Below are positions 35,241 to 42,378 of a DNA stretch of 64,000 bases, piece after piece. The stretch spans positions 868,001 to 932,000 of the forward strand of contig NZ_SOAP01000002.1 of assembly GCF_004364805.1 (NCBI RefSeq), read 5' to 3'. This stretch comes from Pelagimonas phthalicica (GTDB lineage: Bacteria > Pseudomonadota > Alphaproteobacteria > Rhodobacterales > Rhodobacteraceae). A program made the translations under genes and the position numbers. Below the pieces are notes generated by a model that worked only from the letters and a program-made list of their open reading frames with translations, was not told the origin of the DNA and ran no database searches. The first letter of the stretch is position 1. Each line of letters opens with the position of its first letter.

Positions 35241-35441
35241 ATGGCTTCACAATCAGAATGGACACAAGCCTGCATCGCCAAGGTCGCATCCCCGGAGAGC
35301 CCTGTTTTCTGCCCCTATTGTCCGACAACAGAGCTTACCTGCATTGATGCACGCGTCAGCGGGTCAGATGTCGTCAGCCGCATCATCCGCTGCCCGTCTT
35401 GCGGGCGGCATGGCGACGCCCGGATGAGACACCCCGAATAA
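35241..35441 (+). CDS. Small zinc-ribbon-like protein
   Basis: 66 residues. Two CxxC pairs, FCPYC and RCPSC, 27 residues apart, form a plausible zinc ribbon; an extra Cys is in TCIDARVS. There is no strong ribosome site (GATGGGATC upstream), and the family is not recognised. It lies 33 bp after the macro-domain gene on the same strand and 13 bp before the convergent halogenase stop. Confidence 0.55.
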   Translation: MASQSEWTQACIAKVASPESPVFCPYCPTTELTCIDARVSGSDVVSRIIRCPSCGRHGDARMRHPE

Positions 35442-35454
35442 GCAGATCACGCGC

Positions 35455-37062
35455 CTAAAATAGCCCCGGCTCCAAAGACAGATCTTCTTCGACCTGACCC
35501 AACTTCTTGGTAACCGTTGCCTTTGGCCCCAGCTCACCGCGCAGCGCCAGTAGGATCGTTCGGTGAGCCCCCTTATAGGCCACCGTCGCGCGGGTATGGG
35601 CCGCAGATTTGCGCAGGAACTCTCTCCAGCTTTTCTCATTCATCGCATAGGGCCGGCTAAAGGCTCCGTCGCCATAACCCATCTCGTATACCCGTTTGCC
35701 CAAAAGAACGGCCTGAAAGGTCGTATGCGTGAATAGGAAACTGGTCGGCAGATCCAAGGGCCCCGGCAGGCGGTGCTTCCACAATTCCAGATTCTCAGCC
35801 AGACGGTCTGGTATTTTCAACTGCGTGCGCGCATCGATCCAATATGGATCATCCGTGCGATTGCCCAACTGGTAATGCAGACAGATGAAATCGCGCACCT
35901 CATTATACATGCTGTCCACGATCTGATTGTAACGGTTCTGGGTCGCCTCATCGAAATCCTGGCTGGGGAAATACATCAGCAACCAACGCAGCCCCATATC
36001 AATCATGTGAATGGCCGTGCTTTCCAGAGGCTCGATAAAACCGCCCGACAGGCCCAGAGCCACACAATTCTTGACCCAGGCACGCCGCGTGCGCCCCACC
36101 CGCATCGGAATAACCCGCGGTTCAGCCCCTTCAGGGGCTTTGTCTCCAAGATGTGCCATGAACTCATCGCGGGCCTGATCATCCGTGCGATGCGTCGAGG
36201 AAAACACATAGCCGGTCCCAACGCGGTTGAACAAAGGCACCGACCAAGACCACCCTGCCCCAAGTGCCGTGGAACTGGTCGCTGCCGGAATTTTTGACGG
36301 ATCTTGATGCGGGATCTGAAGCGCCATGGCACGGTCATTGCCCAGGTAGTCCGCATAGCTTTCAAACGGTTCACCCAAGGCCTTTTGCAGCAGGAACCCC
36401 TGAAACCCGGTGCAATCAATCACGAATTCCACGTCATGCCGCCCACGTTCGCGCAGTTGTAGAGCAGCGACATGGCCACGCTCATCCAATTCGATATCGT
36501 CGACATCATCCAGAATATGCGTCACGCCGCGCTCGCGACCAACCTCGGCCAACATGCCTGCAAATTTGACCGCATCCAGGTGATAGGCATAGCCGACCTT
36601 CGGCATCGGGTCCTCTTTCCCGCCAAGCGATAGCGGGCATTTCCAGGCCTCCAACAGGTCGATCAATGGGCAAAAACTCTGGATGAAATCCCGCTTGCCC
36701 GCGCCATAAGCATGGTAGAAATACCCGGCCTCCATCCCGTCAATCATCGGCGGCGTAATGAAAGGGTTCATGTAGCTGATAAAGTCGCCCTTGTGATCCA
36801 CGTTCCAATTGCGAAACATGACACCCATCTTGATCGACGCGTTACATCGGCGAAAGAATTCCTGATCATCCAGCCCCATCTCACGCAAAGTGGCGGGCAT
36901 ATTGGGCACCGTGGCCTCGCCCACACCGACGGTTGGAACGTTGGGGCTTTCGACCAGTGTGACCTTGATCTTGCGTGCCAATTTGGTTCGCAAAAACGTG
37001 GCGGCCAACCAACCAGCCGTTCCCCCGCCGACAATTGTGATGGATGTGATCGGTTTTGCCAT
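35455..37062 (-). CDS. Flavin-dependent tryptophan-halogenase-family protein
   Basis: 535 residues from ATG 37062 (GAGGGGG upstream). FAD motif GGGTAGW (about 12-18), the halogenase lysine in RRCNASIKMGVMF (Lys78), the flavin-tunnel motif GWSWSVPLF (W-x-W-x-[IV]-P) and the conserved GLSGGFIEPLEST with the catalytic-type glutamate are all present. This is a real member of the tryptophan-halogenase family. The substrate is unknown: no NRPS, PKS, flavin reductase or TonB receptor gene lies near, so it is an orphan. Confidence 0.9.
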   Translation of the reverse strand: MAKPITSITIVGGGTAGWLAATFLRTKLARKIKVTLVESPNVPTVGVGEATVPNMPATLREMGLDDQEFFRRCNASIKMGVMFRNWNVDHKGDFISYMNPFITPPMIDGMEAGYFYHAYGAGKRDFIQSFCPLIDLLEAWKCPLSLGGKEDPMPKVGYAYHLDAVKFAGMLAEVGRERGVTHILDDVDDIELDERGHVAALQLRERGRHDVEFVIDCTGFQGFLLQKALGEPFESYADYLGNDRAMALQIPHQDPSKIPAATSSTALGAGWSWSVPLFNRVGTGYVFSSTHRTDDQARDEFMAHLGDKAPEGAEPRVIPMRVGRTRRAWVKNCVALGLSGGFIEPLESTAIHMIDMGLRWLLMYFPSQDFDEATQNRYNQIVDSMYNEVRDFICLHYQLGNRTDDPYWIDARTQLKIPDRLAENLELWKHRLPGPLDLPTSFLFTHTTFQAVLLGKRVYEMGYGDGAFSRPYAMNEKSWREFLRKSAAHTRATVAYKGAHRTILLALRGELGPKATVTKKLGQVEEDLSLEPGLF

Positions 37063-37128
37063 GGCGTCCCCCTCAGGCCGGTTGCCCCAAGGTAAGCAAG
37101 AAATCCGCCACATCGCCACTTTTTTCGT

Positions 37129-37190
37129 GTTTCTCTGGGCCAAAAATATCCCGGGGAGTCTCGAGCCTGCTCGAGACGGGGCAGCGCCCC
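37129..37190 (+). repeat. Dispersed repeat family 1, copy C
   Basis: GTTTCTCTGGGCC, AAAAATATCCCGGGGAGTC, stem TCTCGAGC/GCTCGAGA around CT, then GACGGGGCAGCGCCCC. It lies between the divergent halogenase and U32 genes, 66 bp before the halogenase start. Confidence 0.88.
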
Positions 37191-37278
37191 TCACCCCCGA
37201 AACACGAGATCAGATCGCCGCATTCACAAACGCGCTGAATTCCCCTAAACAGCCAGCTTCCCAAGCTTTGGTATCGCC

Positions 37279-38940
37279 ATGTCCTTTGATCTGACCACTC
37301 ATCGTTCCGAACTTCTGATGCCTGCGGGCAATCTGCGCAAACTCAAGATGGCCATCCTTTATGGTGCGGATGCGGTCTATCTGGGGACGCCAGATATGTC
37401 GCTGCGCACAAAGTCGGAATTCAGCCTCGAAGAGGTCATCGAAGGCGTTCAGTTTTGCCATGATCACGGGCGGCGCGCCTATCTGACGCTGAACCTGTTC
37501 AGCCATAACAAAGACATCCCCAAACTCGACGAATATATTGACACGGTGCGCAAGGTGCAGCCCGACGGGTTGATCATCGCTGATCCAGGCGTGTTCCAAT
37601 ATGTGCGCCAACGCGCGCCGGAACTGCCGCTGCATATCTCTACCCAGGCCAATATCTGTTCCTGGCTCTCGGTAGATTTCTGGATAGCACAAGGCGCAGA
37701 ACTGGTTGTTCTGGCGCGCGAAGTTTCTTATCCGGAACTGGTCGAAATCCGCGAAAAGTGTCCTGATATCAAACTCGAAGCCTTTGTCCACGGGGCAATG
37801 TGCATGACCTATTCCGGTCGCTGCCTTCTGTCCAACTTTATGGCCGAGCGCGGCGCAAATCAGGGCAATTGCGCCAATTCCTGCCGTTGGAACTATGGGC
37901 TGAAGCTGCGTCTCAAGGATGGTACCCGTGAAGAGATCCGCATCACCGAAGAAAACGCTGACCTGTTTGAATTCCTGCTCGAAGAAGGCTGCCGCCCCGG
38001 TGAGCTGATGCCGATCGAAGAGGATGATCGCGGCAGCTATATCCTGAATTCACGCGATCTCTGCATCATGCCGAAACTGGATGAATACCTGAAAATCGGC
38101 GTTGACAGCCTCAAGGTCGAGGGGCGCGGCAAGTCGGAATATTACGCCGCCATCGTGGCGCGCGCCTATCGCATGGCGATTGACGACTACTATGCTGACC
38201 CGGAAAACTGGGACCCAAAACCCTATATGCGCGAGCTGGAATCAGTCGGGAACCGCGGCTATACGCTGGCCTTTCACGAGGGGCGGTTGACCAATTATTC
38301 CCATGACTATGAACACACCGCCGCCATTGCCCAGTGGGAATATGCCGGGGTCGTGACTGAGGTCACGGAGGATGCTTTCCTTGTTGAGGTCAAAAACAAG
38401 CTAACGGCTGGCGAAGTGCTGGAATTTGTCTCCCCCATCGCGCGAGACACTGTGTTGCTGCGCATGTATGAGTTTGAAAATGCCGAGAATGGCAAAATGC
38501 TCGACACCGTGCATGGATCAACGAAAACCAAAATCCGCATCCCATTTGCCCTGTTCGATCACGAAGATCTGGACGAGCTGCGCGCCCGCTTCCCGACCTT
38601 TACCGTGCTGCGCAAGGAACGCGCCTTGACCGAGGAACATTGGGCCAGGGTGCGCTTTGACAAGCTGACTCAGGGGCTGGAACTCAAAGGGCAGCGCAAT
38701 GACAAGGCTTATGAAAAACGCCGCGACGCCCTGATCGAAGAGATCGGCAAAGACGACAATGCACGTCGGTTCAAGACCAACCGTGTTGGCGTTGATGGAT
38801 GTTGTGGCAAGGGTTGCAATGGATGCCTGATTTTCTGGCAGGACGAACAATATGCCAAAGCCCGGGAGGTCTTGTTGAGACGCAAGCAAGGCGAACAGTT
38901 GAGCCGGGCCGAAGCGTCAGAGCTCAAGCTCCCCGGTTGA
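37279..38940 (+). CDS. U32-family (TrhP/YegQ-type) protein with C-terminal cysteine cluster
   Basis: 553 residues, longer than E. coli TrhP (about 450). It starts ELLMPAGNLRKLKMAILYGADAVYLG, the U32 barrel signature, and has VHGAMCMTYSGRCLLSNFM followed by NQGNCANSCRW, the cysteine set of the family (candidate Fe-S ligands), then DSLKVEGRGKSEYY. These enzymes act in prephenate-dependent hydroxylation of tRNA U34; that role is by family only. The extra C-terminus carries GCCGKGCNGCLIF, a tight four-Cys motif unlike the E. coli protein. Confidence 0.9.
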   Translation: MSFDLTTHRSELLMPAGNLRKLKMAILYGADAVYLGTPDMSLRTKSEFSLEEVIEGVQFCHDHGRRAYLTLNLFSHNKDIPKLDEYIDTVRKVQPDGLIIADPGVFQYVRQRAPELPLHISTQANICSWLSVDFWIAQGAELVVLAREVSYPELVEIREKCPDIKLEAFVHGAMCMTYSGRCLLSNFMAERGANQGNCANSCRWNYGLKLRLKDGTREEIRITEENADLFEFLLEEGCRPGELMPIEEDDRGSYILNSRDLCIMPKLDEYLKIGVDSLKVEGRGKSEYYAAIVARAYRMAIDDYYADPENWDPKPYMRELESVGNRGYTLAFHEGRLTNYSHDYEHTAAIAQWEYAGVVTEVTEDAFLVEVKNKLTAGEVLEFVSPIARDTVLLRMYEFENAENGKMLDTVHGSTKTKIRIPFALFDHEDLDELRARFPTFTVLRKERALTEEHWARVRFDKLTQGLELKGQRNDKAYEKRRDALIEEIGKDDNARRFKTNRVGVDGCCGKGCNGCLIFWQDEQYAKAREVLLRRKQGEQLSRAEASELKLPG

Positions 38941-38952
38941 GCCTCGACGCTG

Positions 38953-38974
38953 CAAAAATTTTGCAAAATTTTTG
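38953..38974. repeat. 22-bp AT-rich perfect palindrome
   Basis: CAAAAATTTTG directly followed by CAAAATTTTTG, perfectly self-complementary, 12 bp after the U32 stop in the gap to convergent bioB. It may act as a bidirectional hairpin or a protein site; neither can be shown from sequence alone. Confidence 0.75.
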
Positions 38975-39083
38975 GGTGCCTAGACGCGCGGTTGCAGACA
39001 AACTAGGGTGTACCGCCGAGCTTAATCTTGCCCCTGCCCCATGCGGTGCCCCCGAGAGCAAACCCCGGGGGCCGACAAGCGGT

Positions 39084-40040
39084 CTATTCTATCGCCGCCA
39101 AGGTTTCGAACAGCTCTTTGTCCAAAGAAAGCGAGCTGTTAGGCGCGGTGAGCAATTCATCGCCGTAAAAGATCGAATTGGCCCCGGCCATGAAGCACAG
39201 GATCTGATCCGAGATCGAAAACCCATCCCGCCCTGCAGACAGACGCACACGGGCCTTTGGCATCAGGATACGGGCCGTCGCCACCATGCGAATGATCTCC
39301 GGCGCACGCACCCGCGGCAAATGCCCCAAAGGCGTGCCTTTAACCGGAATCAAAGCATTAATCGGCACGCTTTCCGGTGGCGGGGTGAAATTGGCGAGGA
39401 CCGCCAGCATATCCGCCCGGTCTCGCAAGCTTTCCCCCATGCCGATAATGCCGCCGCAACAGATGGACATACCCGCAACACGCACATGCTCCAGCGTCTC
39501 CAACCGGTCGCGATAGGTGCGGGTGCCAATGATCTCGCCGTAGAACTCCGGCCCGGTATCGAGGTTGTGGTTATAGGCGGTCAGCCCCGCCTCGGCCAAA
39601 GCCTCGGCCTGATGACGCTGCAACATGCCAAGGGTGACACAGGCCTCCATATCCAACCCGCGCACACCGCGCACCATTTCCAACACTGCGTCGAATTCGG
39701 CCCCATCGCGCACCTTGCGCCAGGCGGCCCCCATGCAGAAACGCTCGGCCCCGGCGGATTTGGCCCGTTGCGCCATCTGGATCACCGCGTCAGGGTTCAT
39801 GAAATGCTCTTTTTGCAGCCCAACCTCTTTGTGATGCGCTGATTGCGGGCAATAGGCGCAATCCTCAGGGCAGCCCCCGGTTTTCACCGATAGTAGGCTC
39901 GCCTTTTGGATATCGGTGACGTCGTGATGTGCGCGATGGACGTCTGCCGACTGATGCAGAAGGTCGAGCAGAGGCGCTTTTAACAGCGCCTCTGCCTGAT
40001 CCGCAGTCTCGGCCACGGAGGAGTTGTTCAGATCAAACAT
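39084..40040 (-). CDS. bioB: Biotin synthase
   Basis: 318 residues. Radical-SAM enzyme inserting sulfur into dethiobiotin. The [4Fe-4S] motif is [16 protein letters not shown] (Cys57, 61, 64), and the protein carries [27 protein letters not shown] and GGIIGMGES, both diagnostic. The start overlaps the bioY stop by 8 bp. No bioF, bioD or bioA in the window. Confidence 0.98.
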   Translation of the reverse strand: MFDLNNSSVAETADQAEALLKAPLLDLLHQSADVHRAHHDVTDIQKASLLSVKTGGCPEDCAYCPQSAHHKEVGLQKEHFMNPDAVIQMAQRAKSAGAERFCMGAAWRKVRDGAEFDAVLEMVRGVRGLDMEACVTLGMLQRHQAEALAEAGLTAYNHNLDTGPEFYGEIIGTRTYRDRLETLEHVRVAGMSICCGGIIGMGESLRDRADMLAVLANFTPPPESVPINALIPVKGTPLGHLPRVRAPEIIRMVATARILMPKARVRLSAGRDGFSISDQILCFMAGANSIFYGDELLTAPNSSLSLDKELFETLAAIE

Positions 40041-40596
40041 CCGTTTTGCCTCGGATGAGGCTGGTCAGTTTGGCAGGTGCAAACCAGGCCAGAACGCCGG
40101 CAAGGCAAAGCTTGAACAGATCCCCCAGAACAAAGGGGGAGACACCGTAGGCCATGACTTTGTCAGCAGGAACAAACTGCGCCAGCCAAGCCGCGCCAAG
40201 CGCGTAGATGGCCACCAGCGCGACAGGCAGTGACAGCACCATGCCCTTGCGCCCAAATTGATCCGCAGCCCATCCAACCAAAACGGCCGCCACAAGGAAG
40301 CCGAGCAGATAGCCCCCGGTCGGACCAGTCATATAAGCCAAGCCAATGCCTTTTTCCGGAGTGCCAGCAAAGACAGGCAGGCCGGCGGCACCTGCCAGCA
40401 GATACGCGCCAAAAGATTGGAAGGCAAAGCGTGCACCACCCGCCGCGCCAAGCAGCAGGACAACAGCCACCTGCATCGTCATGGGCACCGGGTAAAACGG
40501 GACTTTGATTTTGGCCGACAGGGTCAGCAAGGCTGTGGCAAAGACAACCAGCAAGACACGGGTCAGCAATCCGTTGCGTGTGAGTGCGATCTGCAT
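40033..40596 (-). CDS. bioY: BioY biotin uptake S-component
   Basis: 187 residues, six hydrophobic segments. It has the BioY signature [19 protein letters not shown], and [25 protein letters not shown] with the conserved biotin-pocket region. BioY is the substrate-binding part of the biotin ECF transporter; no bioM/bioN genes are adjacent, so it acts alone or with a shared energising module. Transcribed with bioB, downstream of two BioR boxes; AAAGGA precedes the ATG. Confidence 0.97.
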   Translation of the reverse strand: MQIALTRNGLLTRVLLVVFATALLTLSAKIKVPFYPVPMTMQVAVVLLLGAAGGARFAFQSFGAYLLAGAAGLPVFAGTPEKGIGLAYMTGPTGGYLLGFLVAAVLVGWAADQFGRKGMVLSLPVALVAIYALGAAWLAQFVPADKVMAYGVSPFVLGDLFKLCLAGVLAWFAPAKLTSLIRGKTDV

Positions 40597-40608
40597 TGGA
40601 TTTTCCTT

Positions 40609-40617
40609 TTATCGATA
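40609..40617. promoter_or_regulatory. BioR box 1 (TTATCGATA)
   Basis: Nine bases matching the alphaproteobacterial BioR consensus TTATMKATAA except for its last base. It lies about 13 bp before the bioY start, next to the ribosome site, so BioR bound here could block elongation or initiation. Confidence 0.82.
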
Positions 40618-40648
40618 TTTTTTGCAACAAGGTTAAGATTCACCCTTT

Positions 40649-40657
40649 TTATCGATA
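40649..40657. promoter_or_regulatory. BioR box 2 (TTATCGATA)
   Basis: Identical to box 1 and exactly 40 bp away. On the minus strand a TTGCGG and a GATAAA about 16 bp apart suggest that it overlaps the -10 region of the bioYB promoter (promoter call tentative). Confidence 0.82.
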
Positions 40658-40753
40658 TAAAAAAGTGACCCGCAAGAAGAATTTTGCAGCAACACGGGGT
40701 CAGCCCCCTTGGATGCTGCAACCAGTTCAGATTTCTCTATGATTTGAGGCGGC

Positions 40754-41353
40754 TCACCCGCGCGACAAATGCCGCTTTAAAACCGCAGAAGCCGTTGGTC
40801 CGTCACCCTTTTTCATTGCCAAGGTTATGGCAAGATGGTCTGGATCACTTTTGCGACGCCAGCCTTGACTCCATTTGACATGAAAATGCCAGGCTGAGAG
40901 ATTTTGTAGATTTTCTGCCGTCTTCAACAGACGTTTGCGGCCGCAGGGGCGCAGAATCGCTAGGTGAAAGTCACGATTGGCACGCTCCCATGACACCGCA
41001 TCCTGCGCGCGATCGCAGCTCAGGCGCAGATCGTCAATCTCGGACAACTGCGCCGGTGTCACCCTGGACGCGGCCAGAGACACAGCAAAAGGTTCCAGAG
41101 CCAGGCGCATATCGCGAATGTCGCGAATATCGTCAGAGCTCAGCTTGACCACCCGCACGCCACGACGCGGGACCGCCTCGGCCAGTTCCATGGTCACCAA
41201 TTGCCCCAGGGCCTCGCGCACTGGCACATGGGAACACTCAAACCGTTTCGCAATGTGATCCTGCGCCAAACGGTCACCGGGCTGAAAATCCGAGCGGATG
41301 ATTTCTTCGGCAAGGGTCTGTGCGATTTTGGTGGAGAGCGGGATATCAGCCAT
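40754..41353 (-). CDS. bioR: BioR, GntR-family biotin regulator
   Basis: 199 residues, FadR-subfamily GntR. The winged helix is in AQTLAEEIIRSDFQPGDRLAQ and FECSHVPVREALGQLVTMELAE; the C-terminal FCD helical domain has DIRDMRLALEPFAVSLAA, ERANRDFHLAILRPCG and LAITLAMKKGDG. BioR is the usual repressor of bioBFDA/bioY in alphaproteobacteria. Position directly upstream of two BioR boxes and bioYB makes the assignment strong. No BioR box is seen at its own start. Confidence 0.88.
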   Translation of the reverse strand: MADIPLSTKIAQTLAEEIIRSDFQPGDRLAQDHIAKRFECSHVPVREALGQLVTMELAEAVPRRGVRVVKLSSDDIRDIRDMRLALEPFAVSLAASRVTPAQLSEIDDLRLSCDRAQDAVSWERANRDFHLAILRPCGRKRLLKTAENLQNLSAWHFHVKWSQGWRRKSDPDHLAITLAMKKGDGPTASAVLKRHLSRG

Positions 41354-41561
41354 GGCGGCAACTTATCCGCGCCCGCGCCCCTTCTGCAAGCCGATAGCAA
41401 AGACCTTAGGGGCAGGATGCATTGATTTGACACCACTGGCGCAGGAAGGGCAATAAAGCAGGGGCTTTGAACGCGCAGGAACTGGCGGGGTCAATTTCAA
41501 GCGGTCAACGCCGCTGCTTTGCAGCGCTCCATGCGTCCGTAGGATTTACCTGATCTTGCCC

Positions 41562-42146
41562 CTAGGCGTCCAATTCTGCGTCCCAATACAGGTAATCCAC
41601 CCAGCTGTCATGCAGATGGTTTGGCGGGAAACGCCGCCCCATGTTCAAAAGCTCTTGCGCCGAGGGTTGGCGCGGGGGTTTGAACAGCGACATTCCGGTT
41701 TGGCGCAGACTGCGCGATCCTTTTTTGAGGTTGCACGGCGAACAGGCCGCCACCACATTTTCCCAACTGGTGATCCCGCCCGCTGCGCGCGGCACAACAT
41801 GGTCAAAGGTCAAATCCCCCTTGGCCCCGCAATACTGACAGCGAAACTCATCCCTCAAAAAAAGATTAAAGCGCGTGAAGGCCACGCGCTTTCTCGGTTT
41901 TACATAATCTTTGAGGACAACCACACTGGGTATTCGCAGCGTCATACTGGGGCTGCGCACCACCTCGTCATATTCAGCGACAATATCGACCCGGTCGAGA
42001 AAGGCCGCTTTGACCGCATCCTGCCAGGGCCAAAGGCTGAGCGGGTAGTAGGAAAGCGGACGATAATCCGCATTCAACACCAATGCAGGATGTTGTTTGA
42101 GCGCACCCGGCTCGCGTACAAATTCTGTCCTGAAATCACCATCCAT
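41562..42146 (-). CDS. HNH endonuclease
   Basis: 194 residues. The HNH core is RDEFRCQYCGAKGDLTFDHVVPRAAGG then TSWENVVAACSPCNLKKGSR, with paired CxxC zinc sites around the catalytic His. The N-terminal ALVLNADYRPLSYYPLSLWPWQDAVKAAF is characteristic of a conserved stand-alone HNH group present in most alphaproteobacteria, so this is not an intron homing enzyme. Its role, perhaps DNA repair or recombination, is unknown. The 232 bp upstream hold no gene; a GGCGATT/AATCGCC hairpin is at 42307-42322. Confidence 0.92.
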   Translation of the reverse strand: MDGDFRTEFVREPGALKQHPALVLNADYRPLSYYPLSLWPWQDAVKAAFLDRVDIVAEYDEVVRSPSMTLRIPSVVVLKDYVKPRKRVAFTRFNLFLRDEFRCQYCGAKGDLTFDHVVPRAAGGITSWENVVAACSPCNLKKGSRSLRQTGMSLFKPPRQPSAQELLNMGRRFPPNHLHDSWVDYLYWDAELDA

Positions 42147-42378
42147 TGGGGACTCTTCCCTCGCCCTGTCTGCTTTACGCCAAGCGACCGGGGCGGGGAC
42201 CGCCCCAACCTCTGTAACACTATATCTCGCGTTTAGACTAAGGCAACCCCCGCTAGATACAGTATTGTCCCTGTGGATAAGACGATTCTGTTACGGGTGT
42301 GTGACAGGCGATTTGAATCGCCCCGGGCATCAGGATTGCCACTTTGGGGCGGTTAAACCATACCTCCAAAACAGACCT

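Noticed and set aside
35455-37062. Halogenase as part of a natural-product gene cluster
   Set aside because: No NRPS, PKS, flavin reductase or tailoring genes within the window.
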